A stretch of 64,000 nt of DNA from Megachile rotundata (lineage: Eukaryota; Arthropoda; Insecta; Hymenoptera; Megachilidae), in contig NC_134993.1 of the NCBI RefSeq assembly GCF_050947335.1, forward strand, positions 8,556,001-8,620,000, written 5' to 3'. Shown here in pieces: positions 1-11,744 of the stretch. A program made the position numbers and the translations under genes. Position 1 is the stretch's first letter. Each line of letters opens with the position of its first letter. The notes beneath the pieces were generated by a model, which was not told the DNA's origin, made no database searches, and saw only the letters and a program-made list of their open reading frames with translations.

Positions 1-219
1 TTAGACAAATATTTATTCATTCGTTTATCTGTGCTTTTTATGAAAATATTCATTTGTCTGTTTCATGGAAATAAAAACATACTTTACATTTTTGGTAGTA
101 AAAGTATTTCGGAATTTACTTAATAATTCTTTTGGTTGTATCATAGTAAGTTTTGCGAATGGTTTGATTTTTTTGGGTAACAAAATAAAATTTGCGTGTG
201 TTGAATTTTTTTAAGGAAA

Positions 220-690
220 TGGATATATGCGATAGAGGTTTGTGTACCGATTATCGATGCTTTATTAGTATTTAACGATATATCGATAATATCGTTATGA
301 TACCGTTAATGTAAGTGGAGAGAGGAGTCACTGAACTTGACTGAAGTAGGATGTATATTAAATTTAGCATTCCGCATTCATGTATATTGCAGATTATTAG
401 AAATTTGAAAATAAAACAATTTAAAATTTTGGAAATGTAGAAATTTGGAAACATGGAAACTTGGAAATTTGAGAATTTAAAAATGTAAGAATTTAATAAT
501 TTGAGGTTTAGAAAGTTTAAGTAATGGGCGAATTGAAAATTTGGATGTTTAGAGATTTAAAAATATATAGGTTTGAAAATGTTAAAATAATTCGGAGATT
601 CGGAAAGTTGAAAATTTAGGAATATTATAACGTCGAGATTTGTGGATTTTAGAATGAAGGAATTTGGAAATTATTAAATTTTCAAATTTT
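220..690 (+). repeat. Dispersed repeat with AT-rich 10-mer tail (copy 1)
   Basis: GATTATCGATGCTTTATTAG, a further ATTTAACGATATATCGATAA stretch, then GGAGTCACTGAACTTGACTG are followed by degenerate AAATTTGGAAACATGG-type units. The same order occurs at 27195-27960. Confidence 0.6.
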
Positions 691-1379
691 TTATAGAAAT
701 TTTTATAGATTCAAAGATTTTGTAATTTTACATGATTAACATGATTCATAAAAAAATATATTTTGCAATACATAAATTTTCATATATTATACTCAATTTT
801 TTTTAATTACTTTATTTTCAATTTCTAATATATTTTTAATTTATCTTCAATTGTGTCAATAAATTCACTTACTTAATTCATTTCATTTAACAACCATCTT
901 ATTATTTTTTATTAAATCTTAAATTACTTTATGATTCAATATATAGTTTATTAAATTGACTATGATTTATTGACTATGATTTATTAAATTGAATTGAAAA
1001 TTGTAATCAAATGGCAACTGAAGTCACATTCAAATTATTCTGAATAATTCTGACGAATATTTTATTACAGTTAAAAGAATAATTGTAAAAGAATTTTTAA
1101 TTCTTCTGATACACGTTGTTTACTCGTTTTAAAATGGCGAATAGTCGGTGGATGCAATCAGTCTGTTGGTATTAACTGAAAAAATTCGCCGACAAAGAGA
1201 TACCGCTTTCAAAAGTTTTTACTGCTCTTTGAAAGGCATGGGATGATCTCTTAAGTGCACTTTGGTTGTTTGACCGTTATGAATGTCGCTTAAAACTTTT
1301 CGTATGCATGCAAGCAACATTTCTCTTTGTTCTGTGCGAAATATCAGAAACGTTTTGTAATATTAAAAAATTCTAATGG

Positions 1380-1680
1380 ATGAGTTAAATGTACTATATA
1401 AATTCTAATGGATAAATTAAAAATAATGATAGATAAATAATAAAAATGATAAAAATAGATAAATAGTAAAAATGATAGAAATAGATAAATAATAAAAATG
1501 ATAAAAATAGATAAATAATAAAAATGATAAAAGTAGATAAATAATAAAAATAATAGATAAATAATAGTTGAATAATAAAAATGACAAAAATTAATAAATA
1601 ATAGAAATTATAAAAATAGATAAATAATAAAAATAATAGATAAATAAGAGATAATGGATAGTAGTAGATAAATTCAACAG
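1380..1680 (+). repeat. GATAAATAATAAAAATGATA-type AT minisatellite
   Basis: Irregular units of about 27 bp (AATAGATAAATAATAAAAAT followed by GATAAA). Confidence 0.7.
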
Positions 1681-2257
1681 TAGATAATATACAATAAAAT
1701 AATATCTAATATTTTATGTACATATACATTTAAATAATTACTTAAATTATCTATATATAATAACTAGTGAAAATAATTAGCAAGGATATAGTACTATATA
1801 TTATATTTTTTACGTGCACATATTAGCGTTGTGATATTATAATTTTTCATACCGTTTAAACTCACAGTAAATAATTTTCTTGAGTACTATAACACATTTA
1901 AATCATATGGATAACAAAATGGTTGCAATGATATACCGCAAACTTCTGAAATCTTCATTACAAATTCAAATCATATAAATAATAACAATGTGGCAATATA
2001 GTACAAATATAACTAAAAATCTTCATATTCATTTAATTTCACCTGTCACAAATTTAACAACAAAAATCTGCAACTTCACTAATAATAATTTAAAAATGAT
2101 CAAAAATTATTAGGTAAACCTCTAAAAGCTCTTGTAGAATTTGGACAAGTTTGCTCACAGTTCAGACCTTACTATAATTTTCATTATTCTTCAAGTTTAT
2201 AATTATAATTTGTTAAGCCAAGTATTGCTGCTTTAACACTAAACCTATCGACATATA

Positions 2258-3150
2258 ACACATCACTCAATAAGTCCCCGGTCTGACACATATATGGCGA
2301 CACTGGTGACAGACCCACGTTATTTTCGAATAATACTAACCTTCAAACAGTACGTGTCAAAATTTCATGGCATTCATTTAGTACCCCCAGTTTCGTAATT
2401 TTGAAGACAATGGATAGAAAGGAATTTCGTGTGTTGATTAAATATTATTTTTTAATCGGAAAAAATATTGTTGAAGCCAAAAAGTGACTTGATAAGCATT
2501 ATAGGGACTCTGCACCAGGGAAATCAACTATCATTGACTAGTATGCTGAATTTAAACGCGGTTGTACAAGCACCGATGATGCTGAACGCTCTCGTTGCCC
2601 AAAATCAGTAGTTGTTCCGGAAAACATAAAAAATGTCCACAAAATAGTTTTAAAAGACCGTAAACTTGAGTTGCGTAAGATAGCTGATGCCTTGAAGATA
2701 TGAGAAGGTAGTGTCTTCACAATTTGGCATGAAAATTTGGGCATGTGCAAATTGCTTTCAAAATGGGTGCCGCGTTTGCTGTTTCACGAAGGCAATGCGC
2801 CGTGTCACAAGTCGATGAACACGATGGTTCAATAGAATGAATTACGTTTTGAATTACTTCCCTACACAGCGTACTCCCTAGATTTGGACCCCAGCGACTA
2901 CTGGCTCTTTGCAGATATGAAAAAAATGCTCTAGGGAAAGAAATTTGGCTCAAATGAAGAAGTGATTGCGGAAACTGAGGCTTATTTTGGGGACAAAGAC
3001 AAATCGTTTTATATAAAGGGAATTGAAAAGTTAGAGGAGCGTTGGAATCAATGTATCACACTGGAAGGAAAGTATATTGATGATTAAAGTGGAATTTCTA
3101 AAACAAATTTGTTTTTCTTAGTTAGACCGGAGACTTATTGAATGATGTGT
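2258..3150 (+). mobile_element. Internally deleted mariner transposon with intact TIRs
   Basis: Inverted termini ACACATCACTCAATAAGTCC (2258) and, on the other strand, ACACATCATTCAATAAGTCT (ending 3150) are flanked by TA at 2256-2257 and 3151-3152, the mariner target duplication. The element is 893 bp, against about 1.3 kb for a full copy, so some 0.35-0.4 kb of the middle is gone. It could still be a substrate for a transposase supplied in trans, since both TIRs survive. Confidence 0.93.
2410..3087 (+). pseudogene. Mariner (DD34D) transposase pseudogene
   Basis: Reading from ATG at 2410, one frame of 226 codons keeps mariner identity end to end: DRKEFRVLIKYYFLIGKN, then the AEFKRG / TDDAERS region, a helix-turn-helix portion (LRKIADALKI), SKWVPRLL, then a jump to NAPCHKSM and LDPSDYWLF, ending WNQCITLEGKYIDD. 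Stops interrupt it at 5 positions (the KK-stop-LD, ID-stop-YAEF, LKI-stop-EGS, VQ-stop-NEL and ML-stop-GKK sites). The deletion removes the part with the first catalytic Asp and keeps the frame. The second catalytic site reads HEGNAP rather than the usual Q/HDNAP, so it is also lost. The third Asp (PSD) remains. It cannot encode an active enzyme. Confidence 0.92.
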
Positions 3151-3799
3151 TAATGTGCACTTCATTTCCAATTAAAAATGAAGTTGAAAAATGAATAAGT
3201 CGACTACACATAAAATGGTACATCCATTACTTTACCTTGATGAAAATCGACGCAAATATCAAGAAAAGTATCTTAACATATGTGTAACTTATAAGTTCGT
3301 TGTGGAGCGGTCACTTGACCGTTTCTAAATTATTTCTAAAATCAAATTGTCATTTACATATACTCAGTTTGTATATTTATACATGTATCTAAAATAATAT
3401 GTGCATATAAATATATGATTTAATAATTATCACATATGAATTACATACGGTTGAACTCGTCATACACGCTTTCACATACCAAAATCTAACATTCCCTAAA
3501 ACTGATCACACTTCTAAAAAAATAATATAAGTATAACATGTCCTTGTTGCAGTATAACTTGACCTTCTTTCACTTTTTTAAACCCCTTCCTGTACTTTGA
3601 CGAGTTTCACTCGTGACGCACTTACAGCTCAAATGTGACAAACCTTACTCAAACTTTGAACATTCAACTTGAAATTTAAGTCCAACTATAAGTTGCATTA
3701 TGAAGGATCCCTGAATATAAAATACTCGCATTTTAATTTTCTTTGTTCGTTTTAATGTTATAGCTCTAAATAGGTAGTCTTGACTGACGTATCTGTTAA
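3151..3799. other. Unique AT-rich DNA, nothing recognised
   Basis: No stop-free frame of note, no repeats. The stretches 1-219, 691-1379 and 1681-2257 are similar, apart from a small GACTATGATTTATT duplication near 958-985. Confidence 0.5.
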
Positions 3800-4113
3800 C
3801 CAGTTAAGTATGTTCATGACTATATCCATCATGGAGATGTGGCAGAATTTTGTGTCATAACGACTATATCCGTCATGCGTAAAATTTTGTTACAATTTGA
3901 TATATAAATTGTAATTTTGGCGAAAACTAAATTATATTCGTAAATTGTAATATGTTTAAAATGTTTAGATGTCACCACGAAATGAAATAAACAAATAAAA
4001 AGTGTAAATGATTTGAGATGGATTCATAAATTCTTGAGAGCTAACTCGTCATCGCTTGATTATCGCGACACACACTGGTGCGCGCTTTGCATAAGATCGC
4101 CACAGTTAACTGG
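3800..4113. mobile_element. piggyBac-like MITE, 314 bp, TTAA target duplication
   Basis: TTAA at 3796-3799 and again at 4114-4117 flank a 314 bp unit whose ends are CCAGTTAAGT and, on the other strand, CCAGTTAACT. TTAA duplication is the hallmark of piggyBac-type insertion. Inside are two copies of GACTATATCC(A/G)TCATG. No coding capacity. Confidence 0.78.
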
Positions 4114-4117
4114 TTAA

Positions 4118-4839
4118 CTATAGCTACAGCAAATAAATTGTAGAGCAAAATCAACATTGCTCCGAACTTTCGTGAATGAAACCGAGTGGTAAAAGTAACG
4201 GAAAAGGAAGTCTAATAAAAATTCCTCCCAATTGAAAACAAGCTTTTAGAATTCGCCGCTACCTAGAAATGGTATCTATCGGAACCGTCCTTTGAAGTCT
4301 AGTTGTGTTTGATGAATATTAAGATTTGAAAAGGTAACGGTGCCGCTGACCCAGTCCTTCTAGGAAGCAGCGAATATCGTAACATCCTACATCCTTTCGG
4401 ATGTCCTGAATATTTCGTGAGCCACATGATCAAATGTTCTACGATGTGCCTAAAACAGATCTAATGCCGGCGCAATTGAAGTTCTATCGACGTGCCGCTA
4501 TGCCGTCTGCGTTTTCTACTGATTACGTATTCTATGGGGGACCCTTTGCTTTGCTGATTCATTGACCCTTCGATCGAATTTTGGCAAATAGCCCGCAACC
4601 CTTATAAAGGACGTTCGATTTTCTTTTTTCCCCTGCGCTTTGTACCAGTATCGATCCAACTGCACGTTTCTCGATGTAACCTTTTGGTTTCTTTCGAGAT
4701 TTTTTTTAAAATGCGAAAACTATCTATTTTCTATTTGTAATCACTGGTGTATGTTGGAAGATTTTTTTGAAATACGAAAATTTTGCTTTGCATATTTCAT
4801 CTATTTTCTATTTGTAATCACTGGTATATGTTGGAAGTT
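4118..4839. other. Unique DNA, possible regulatory segment
   Basis: 4340-4640 is less AT-rich than its surroundings and ends with a TATAAA-like CCTTATAAAGG at about 4600. No supported coding frame. Confidence 0.35.
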
Positions 4840-5125
4840 CAATATTTACGAAATTGGTTAATAGTTCATAGTTATAGATTGGAAGTATCATATTTAGGAA
4901 GTTGGGTAGTGAGGAGGTCATAGGTATACATTGAAAGTATATTTAGGAAATTGGTTGGTAAGCAGTTCACAGACATCATATACATTAAAAGTATCATATT
5001 TAGGAAGTTTGTTGGTAAACAGTTCACAGGTAGACACTGAAGGTATCATATTTAAGAAATTAGTTGGAAAACAGTTTATAGGCATAATATTGAAAGTATC
5101 ATACGTAGGAAGTTGGTTAGTAAGT
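4840..5125 (+). repeat. ~50 bp minisatellite, about 5 copies
   Basis: The unit is roughly AAAGTATCATATTTAGGAAG-TTGGTTAGTAAACAGTTCAC-AGGTATACATTG. The same family recurs in diverged form at 21870-22160. A 65-codon frame through it is a repeat artefact. Confidence 0.8.
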
Positions 5126-5129
5126 TAAT

Positions 5130-6634
5130 TAAATTTTCTTAAAAAAAAAATGCAGTTATTATACACGATATTACAATTTTACCATCGCATCTCATTAAAA
5201 TTGCCCCAAACGTATTAAATCATTAATTAAAACTACAATAATTTAAATTTAAAGTTAATTTAAAAAAATTAAAATTAAATTTATAAAATTTAAAATTAAA
5301 ATGAAATATAAAACAATTTTAAATTAAAATGAAATTAAAAAAATTTTAAATTAATTTTAAATTTAAAATAATTTGACAGTAAAACTAAACAATTATTTAA
5401 ATAGCTATTATTCGATTTTTAGGGAATGAAATGTTCAAAAAATTCAGTTGTTTCACTTTCAAAATATTTCTGCTAGAATTAACTTTATAACAAAGTTATA
5501 AAACAGTCAATTAACAGTCGATCAAAATTACGAATTCCAAAACAGTTTTTACTTTTATTTGGAAAAAGGAAGAAAGTAGTGGTTTAGTGAACCGTGCGTA
5601 TGTTGAAAGTTATATTAGGAAACAGTCGTCATTCACATTGTAATATAACTGAATTTTAATCAGGAGATATCTTCGTTCAAATCAGCGATTTACATTAAGT
5701 GGTTTCATTAACACGAGTGTCTTCGAAAGATAATGTAAAGTAGTGAATATAATGTGCACAATCCGGATGTAGTGCTCATGAATAATAATCTATATGGTAT
5801 TATAGACTTTTAGAATGCGTATTTCATGATCGAAATGCAACAATTGTGAATACATTATTTTCCTTCGTTTCTCGGTTAAAAGGAAAATCGATTTTAGTAT
5901 ACACATTCTGCGCGTTCGTGGATCAGTTAACATTAAAGACACAGTTAAATTTAACAGTAGAACGACCAGTATGTGCATTTACTTCTAAATTAAAAATGAA
6001 GTGAAAAAATAAATATACATAAGCAGTGAGATATCAACCAACATGTACAAATATTTTTTGTCTCAACAACATGTGAGCGATATTTCGACATAAACAGGAC
6101 AACAAATATAAAACTTGACTTATGTAATATAAAATATGAAATTTGATTAGAGTTCTAGTGTTAAGTAGCATCAGAATAATATCACTTGAATAGAATTGGT
6201 AAAAGCATCGTTGAAACTATAATTTTCACAATACTAACTTCATTTAATTTCATAAAATTTTCATATTCAAACTGGAATTCAGAATCAAATTTTCAACAGT
6301 GTGAAATAAAACAATAAATAATACAAATATATAAACATAAATTATTTTATATTTTATTCCATTTACTCGTGGAATAATACTATACCCTGCATTGAAATAT
6401 TCCAAATCGCTATTTCTTATTTTAATTTCAAATAACATTTGTCCAAGTCTGGCTAACATATTTACCCTCTGCTCTGTATATAATTCTCTATAAGCACGGA
6501 TCATAAAAATACATACAAACATAATAGATAATATAGGTGACGCCATGAATAATTATTATTGGATTTGAAATAAAACAGCTTCGTTACGTCATGTTTGTTA
6601 TCCCAATCCCAGGTGTTAGCTTCTAAACTCTAAA
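5130..6634. other. AT-rich DNA without a supported gene
   Basis: 5220-5400 is an A/T low-complexity run (AATTTAAAATTAAAATGAAA). 5580-5640 holds a faint relic of the 50 bp minisatellite. A 98-codon minus frame at 6250-6546 has two hydrophobic stretches and could be a membrane-protein relic, but no family is recognisable. Confidence 0.4.
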
Positions 6635-6636
6635 TA

Positions 6637-7762
6637 CAGGGTGTCTCACAACTAGGTCCTTGAAATGGGGGATAGCTGACGTGATTTTGAATAAGATTTC
6701 CCTTTGCAAAAATGGGGTTTGAAGCTTCGTTTTTGAATTATTAAGGAGAAACACGGACCAATCAGAGCGCGAGGATTACGCATGCGCAAACGCGAGAGCG
6801 ACAGCTTCGGATAACGCGTAGTTATCCAACGCGTAGTAATGCAACGTGTGGTAATACAATGCGTGGAAATCCTACGCGTAGTAATCCAACGCGCAGTAAT
6901 ACAACGCGTAGTTATCCAACGCGTAGTAATGCAACGTGTGGTAATACAATGCGTGGAAATCCTACACGTAGTAATACAACGCGTAGTAATCCAGCGTGTG
7001 GATATCCAACGCGTAGTGATCCATCTCGTGCATATTCAACGCGTAGTAATCCAACGCGTAATAATGCAACGCGTGGTAATTCTAAGCGTAGGAATCTAAT
7101 GCGTGGTAATCTAACGCGTAGTAATCCAGTATGTGAATATCCAACGCGTAGTAATCTAGCGCGTGGATATTCAATGGGTAGTAGTCCAACGCGTAGTAAT
7201 GTAATGCGAGTAGTCCTACGTGTAGTAATGTAAAGCGTGGTAATTCTAGGCGTAGGAATCTAACGCTTGGTGATCTAACGCGTAGTTAACCAATGCATAG
7301 TAATCCAACGCGTGGTAATGCAACATGTTGTAATGCAACGCGTGTTAATCCTACGCGTAGTAATCCAACGCGTAATAATGCAACGCGTGGTAATTCTAAG
7401 CGTAGGAATCTAACGCTTGGTAATCTAACGCGTAGTAATCCAGCGTGTGGATATCCAACGCGTAGTAATCCAGCGCGTGGATATTCAACGGGTAGTAGTT
7501 CAACGTGTAGTAACGCAACGCGTAGTAGTCCAACGTGTAGTAATGCAACGCGTGGTAATTCTAAGCGTAGAAATCTAACGCGTGGTAATCTAACGCGTAG
7601 TTAACCAATGCGTAATAATCCTCGCGCTCTGACTGGTCCGTGTTTTTCCTTAATAATTCAAAAACGAAGCTTCAAACCCCATTTTTGCAAGGGGAAATCT
7701 TATTCAGAATCACGTCAGCTACCCCCCATTTCAGAGACCTACACTAGTTGTAAGACACCTTG
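6637..7762. mobile_element. TA-flanked inverted-repeat element carrying a CpG-rich 15 bp satellite (copy 1)
   Basis: The left end CAGGGTGTCTCACAACTAG and right end (other strand) CAAGGTGTCTTACAACTAG begin inverted termini of about 145 bp (6637-6778 and 7616-7762). These match through a landmark TTTGAAGCTTCGTTTTTGAA and on to AGAGCGCGAGGATTA. TA flanks both sides (6635-6636, 7763-7764). The interior is almost entirely a tandem array (6816-7615). No transposase is present, so this is a non-autonomous element of unknown superfamily. The TA target and TACAGGGTG-type end are compatible with a Tc1/mariner-like mobiliser (inference). Confidence 0.9.
6816..7615 (+). repeat. 15 bp ACGCGT minisatellite inside copy 1, ~53 units
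   Basis: The unit is AATCCAACGCGTAGT with variants AATGCAACGCGTGGT, AATCCAGCGTGTGGA, TATCCAACGCGTAGT and TTCTAAGCGTAGGAA. The variants follow in a partly fixed order, so there is a higher-order structure. The period is divisible by three and stop-free, giving open frames such as repeated NPTRS. These are not considered genes. ACGCGT makes the array far richer in CpG than its surroundings. Confidence 0.92.
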
Positions 7763-7764
7763 TA

Positions 7765-9022
7765 TATTGCTTTATGATTTTATAAAGAACCTGTTTATTT
7801 TGAAGCTGGTGTAAGCCCACTTTTGAAAGAAAAACAAATTGAGATGTTTATTTTGAAAGTAGCCTAACTCCATTCTGGGTAAGATAGTATATTATTCATT
7901 TAATAATTGCTATTATTTTAATAGGAATTCTAAATTTAACTCTCTTAGTTACTCTTCAGGATACACAGGTATATTGAAGCGCAAACTATTAAAACAAATG
8001 AATTTACGTCACTTTGAAATGTCTTAAGTTATTACACAGTTCATTATCATTAGTTGTAGTAAATTTTACAGTAAGAGAAATCAAGCTATAATGCAATAAA
8101 ATCAAACGAAGCTACAGTACAATTCGAACGATCAAAAAATTGCTAATTGCAAGTGAAAATTGAGCAATAATTCTTTCCTCATTTCGAAACAAATTATTTG
8201 TGTTACCTAAATCATTTTACAGAATTTCACATTTTCCTGTAATTGCGTAAAATATTGTGAATGATAGTCAAGTTATTTACGATCACGTGTAAAATTTGTA
8301 ACATCGATGAACAAGAAAAGTGGTACATCTTTTGCGGGGGTAAGATTGCGTGCGATTATGTCATTTATAATGCCGAGTGAAAGTGCTCATGACGTTTCCT
8401 TTCGTAATTTCGTTTCGACTTGTGATGAGTGAAACCTTAACTGTAATACTTAGAATTTATGGTTAGAAAATAGAAATGTACAGATATGCTACAAATACGC
8501 AATAGAAGTACATATTCATTAATATTATAAAAAGAAGCTTGAGACACTTCGAGCAAATAGTTTTTAACTAATCACAATTGTGTATATTCTTTTGTATTTT
8601 GGTTTTCAACTTCATTTAAATTCATGTTTTTTGTATTAAGTTTAACTGATTTTGTAAAACAGAACATTTTTTTGTATATAAATGCAAAATGTAGATAGGT
8701 ATATTAGCATGTTTTATTCTGTTGAGAATGGTATTTATTTTTCATGTCAAGTATAATTATGTGCTGTTTAAATATAGGCTAATTATATATGTCTTGCATT
8801 TTAGTGTACTGATAATTCACTTACGTGTAAAGGCAGAACTGTGTCAGCTACGGTTTTATAAAATAGAAGATAGCGAAACTATTGGACAAAATTGTATTTG
8901 TTCTATTTTGAATTTCGTTAGATACATTTCACAGCTTTACTCATTGTTATGTAGTGATTTCCTTCATTTCAAAGTTAGAAAGCTCCAATGATTTTGAAAT
9001 TGCGGAATTTCGAAGTCCTGAG
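7765..9022. other. AT-rich unique DNA, nothing recognised
   Basis: No repeats or supported frames before the 33 bp array. Confidence 0.5.
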
Positions 9023-9451
9023 GATTTCAAGATTGCAAAATTAAAAAATGTCAAAGATTTCAAGATTGCGAAATTAAAAAATGTCAAAGATTTCAAGATT
9101 ACAAAATTAAAAAATGTCAAAGATTTCAAGATTGCAAAATTAAAAAATGTCAAAGATTTCAAGATTACAAAATTAAAAAATGTCAAAGATTTCAAGATTA
9201 CAAAATTAAAAAATGTCAAAGATTTCAAGATTGCAAAATTAAAAAATGTCAAAGATTTCAAGATTGCAAAATTAAAAAATGTCAAAGATTTCAAGATTGC
9301 AGAATTAAAAAATGTCAAAGATTTCAAGATTGCAAAATTAAAAAATGTCAAAGATTTCAAGATTGCGAAATTAAAAAATGTCAAAGATTTCAAGATTGCG
9401 AAATTAAAAAATGTCAAAGATAAAAAAATTGCAGAATTAAAAAATGTAAAA
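9023..9451 (+). repeat. 33 bp tandem array, 13 units, open on both strands
   Basis: The unit is GATTTCAAGATTGCAAAATT-AAAAAATGTCAAA. On + it reads as DFKIAKLKNVK repeated; on - it reads as FFNFAILKSLT repeated. Frames of 173 codons (+, from 8954) and 170 codons (-, from 9459) both stay open. Copies differ at a few positions, mostly TTGC/TTAC (Ala/Thr) and CAAAAT/CAGAAT (Lys/Glu). A diverged unit sits upstream at about 8984-9022. Neither frame resembles a known protein, and the + product would be a lysine-rich amphipathic repeat. I call it a minisatellite. Confidence 0.88.
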
Positions 9452-10171
9452 ACCAACACAACAGTTAAACATTAAAAATAATATTTTGCAACGCAAACTT
9501 TAAATATAACAGGATGTGAAATCACACGATTTTACGATGATGTGAAAGTACGAAGAATATTCAGTGCACCAGTTCGAGAAATTAATTTCTTCTCGACGTC
9601 TATAAAAATGGTGAATCGATAGTTCCAACGTCGTTTAATTCACCGATTCGAGCACGCGAGTGTAAGTGCATAAATCATTCGATAAAGACGTATTATGCAC
9701 AGATCCTGTTACGCTGTCCTTTGAACCGAGTATAATTGAAAATAATAAAAGAAATTCATTGAATACAAATGAAGATTCTTTCGCATAAATATGTGCAGCA
9801 TTATTCCGCAGTAATCATTGGCGCTTCGCCAATCAGCAGTCGGTGTTCTAAACTCGTTTCATAAATTCTTGGTTAATTTCAAACGGGAGAGTCGTAACTG
9901 ATTAACGATCGCGAGTTTTTCGAGTGGCAGGCACGCGATAGAATTTCTATCAAGGTGTGTACGGTAATTGCTTAGTGATTTGCCGTTTAGCTTCGATAAT
10001 GGCCTCCTGCCGGTTGGTCATTTTATTATTTATTTATTGTGGCAAGTTCTTATACACAAAAAGTAGGGAAGAAGATTAAACGTGTAGCATGAAATATAAT
10101 ACATACGTAAAAATATTTATGTAATATCGAATTACCACGTGTGAAAATTTCACTTTTATAATTATCAAAAT

Positions 10172-10526
10172 ATCGGCCCAATTGTATGAAACACCGTATA
10201 CAAAAAATTTAAATATGCTATTGTAAAATTAATATTAAACATCCTACAAATATATATACTTCCAGCACAGTGAAAAAATTACAAACCGCCTTCAATAAAA
10301 AGAAAAAGGCCACGCTGTAATTTGACCACCGCTTTATTACTTTATTGCACCAGTTTCCAAAACGAGGAAAAGTGCTACTACCTGTAAAACTGATTCAGAA
10401 CTTTTTTCCAAAGTTGTATCATTCTACCTCATAAATTACAACAATAAAAAATTTCGTAAGTATCGCTGAGTTTTCTAGAACAATTATCAAAATATATCTC
10501 GACCCGATTGTATGAAACACCGTATA
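10172..10526. repeat. Pair of direct repeats with transposon-terminus-like ends
   Basis: AATTATCAAAATAT followed by CGATTGTATGAAACACCGTATA-type sequence occurs at about 10160-10200 and again at about 10484-10526, in the same orientation. The end TATACGGTGTTTCATACAA (other strand) looks like a TA-inserting transposon terminus. No inverted partner was found, so this may be two truncated ends. Confidence 0.5.
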
Positions 10527-10627
10527 TGGTTATTACTGCAGACATCTACACGGTCAATCGATCCTACATTAATCGAACCAGGTTTTTCCGACAACCAGTT
10601 TTTTCCACTCAATTCACCTATTATATA

Positions 10628-10701
10628 CAGAGTTCCTCTAAAGTCCCACTATGTTACGTTTCCAAAACATAAGGATGGGGTCGGACTTTAGAGAGACCCT
10701 G
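10628..10701. mobile_element. 74 bp palindromic TA-flanked micro-MITE
   Basis: Ends CAGAGTTCCTCTAAAGTCC and, on the other strand, CAGGGTCTCTCTAAAGTCC, each about 19 bp, are flanked by TA. Only about 36 bp lie between the arms. The terminal CAGGGT(C)TCTC resembles the ends of the elements at 6637 and 22457. Confidence 0.75.
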
Positions 10702-11744
10702 TATACAAGCTTTCTGCTCGTTGGGTGGGTTGTGCTCTCCAGACCCCCGTGTGTCGCCTACGGTCGAGAAGTGACGATTTGACAGTTTCTGTAGCGGTTC
10801 TGGCTCATTTTAAGAAAGTTTGATTCTCTGACGAAAAGATGTATCTGGCGTAGTTTGGCCTGTACATTTCTGAGTGAGTAGGATGGGGTTTTATAGTATT
10901 TTCATAATCATTTTCTTCAATAAACTTAATTACATTGAATATTAGCTAGTCAGTGATCCTACAGTAATATTCGCAACTTCGTATTTCGAATTCAAGTACC
11001 GTTATTCTTGGGATGCCCGCATAAAGACAATACCTGGTCAAGGAATTAGGAGTACGTAAAATTTCACTTTTATGGCTATAATTATGTCATGTATGGAAAA
11101 TCTTACGTCATGCAAAATTATAACTAAATACGTCGATAACGATATATACATAGCAATTTACTAATTAATGAAAGAATATAATATTGAAGATCTTTCTTCT
11201 ATTATATAGTGTTCGGAGGTTTAGATTATTGTATAGTTTTTGGAGGTTATTAAGAATTAAATCATAGTTCTGAGAATGCAATGATACCGGACTACTATAG
11301 CAGCAAGGTTTTAAAATTTCTACTCGAAACATTCAATATCATTAATGTAAGAATGATAATACGGAGAGCAGATTATATTTTTGTATCTTGAAGTAGATCT
11401 AATTAGACGGCAGTGTAGCGTTCTGGGAGTGTCGTGTTCGTAAAACGCTTTCAGATGTAGATAAAACTAAGCACTTTAAGGTTATGCGACGTAATATTTC
11501 TGTAATGTGTTGTAATACATAAATTTGATGAGAAAGTAATACTTAAATCCGTAGCAGTGCCCAGTATGGGCAGTGGTGGATCATTAATTGTGTAATTATA
11601 AATAGGGTTATTATTTCTGCGAATGAGTTTAACGATGTCGAATTTGGACACACAGAGAAATAACTTAATTGATGTACACTAGTAGTGAAGTTTGATAAAA
11701 ATGGGTTAGGGGTGAAAATATATCAAGTATGTAATATAGGTAAA

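Larger units (their letters stand above)
9480..11740. other. Mostly unique DNA with small transposon relics
   Basis: Apart from 10160-10526 and 10628-10701, no repeat or gene is seen. 10720-10860 and 9540-9960 are somewhat less AT-rich. Confidence 0.45.

Noticed and set aside
6250..6546. Hydrophobic 98-codon minus frame as a chemoreceptor fragment
   Set aside because: Hydrophobic segments are visible but no receptor signature is readable.
6816..7615. CRISPR-like array or repeat protein (NPTRS pentapeptide)
   Set aside because: Units are contiguous 15-mers with no spacers, and the open frames exist only because the unit is stop-free and a multiple of three.
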